From Endomychus coccineus (taxonomy: Eukaryota; Arthropoda; Insecta; Coleoptera; Endomychidae), in NCBI GenBank assembly GCA_958510875.1, contig OY294068.1, forward strand, positions 157,640,388-157,704,387: a DNA stretch of 64,000 bases, in the 5' to 3' direction. The DNA itself is not shown here. More model-generated notes on the stretch are below. The model searched no databases, had not been told where the DNA came from, and saw only the letters and a list, made by a program, of their open reading frames with translations. How positions within the stretch are numbered: the first letter of the stretch is position 1.

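Larger units (their letters stand above)
60860..63633 (-). other. Dynein intron 2 (2.8 kb)
   Basis: Holds a mariner fragment and a foldback element (listed). From 62.91 to 63.63 kb nothing is recognised. Confidence 0.6.

Overview
This window is nuclear DNA from an insect. The coding evidence is an insect-type mitochondrial seryl-tRNA-synthetase-like protein (SLIMP), short GT-AG introns, AT-rich non-coding DNA, and a dense mix of arthropod-type mobile elements (Ty1/copia, Ty3/gypsy, Penelope-like, non-LTR, mariner-like, hAT, THAP-type and foldback elements). The order cannot be fixed from sequence alone; a beetle is plausible. All assignments come from reading motifs, with no database search.

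Layout. Bases 1-5219 hold no gene I can support, only small repeats. At 5220-7094 two genes lie head-to-tail on the plus strand, 13 nt apart: a ZNF593/Bud20-type pre-60S zinc-finger protein (two exons) and single-exon SLIMP. From 7092 to 10300 two large inverted-repeat elements separate them from a convergent gene. From 10560 to beyond the right edge the minus strand carries the C-terminal part of an axonemal dynein heavy chain, best matched to DNAH1. I resolved 21 exons. They join in frame at every junction into about 1,625 residues running from AAA4 through the stalk and microtubule-binding domain, AAA5 and AAA6 to the C-terminal domain. Only 4,879 of about 53,400 bases of this gene in the window are coding.

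The long dynein introns are packed with mobile elements. From left to right they hold: a DUF4817-type mariner-like transposase relic (13.57-14.52 kb); an intact copia gag-pol with a stub 3' LTR (18.0-22.3 kb); hAT remnants (26.8-27.1 kb); an old minus-strand Penelope-like element split by a young palindromic Penelope-like insertion with a 12-bp target duplication (28.6-34.3 kb); a GC-rich pair of about 300-bp units whose predicted hairpins differ by compensating base changes (34.77-35.35 kb); a nested stack in which a gypsy element with 1,611-bp LTRs sits in a foldback MITE that sits in a non-LTR retrotransposon (35.8-45.7 kb); a THAP-domain transposon relic (47.7-49.0 kb); a foldback element (49.88-50.67 kb); a non-LTR element with an exact-looking 781-bp internal tandem duplication (55.05-57.37 kb); and a mariner fragment followed by a foldback element with internal repeats (61.46-62.9 kb).

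Function. ZNF593 (ribosome export) and SLIMP (mitochondrial maintenance and translation) are housekeeping genes and may share a transcript. The dynein gene serves cilia and the sperm flagellum. The most notable observations are the covarying hairpin units at 34.8-35.3 kb, the palindromic Penelope insertion, the transposon boundary falling inside the SLIMP stop codon, and the gypsy-in-MITE-in-LINE stack whose empty site can be read from the opposite MITE arm.
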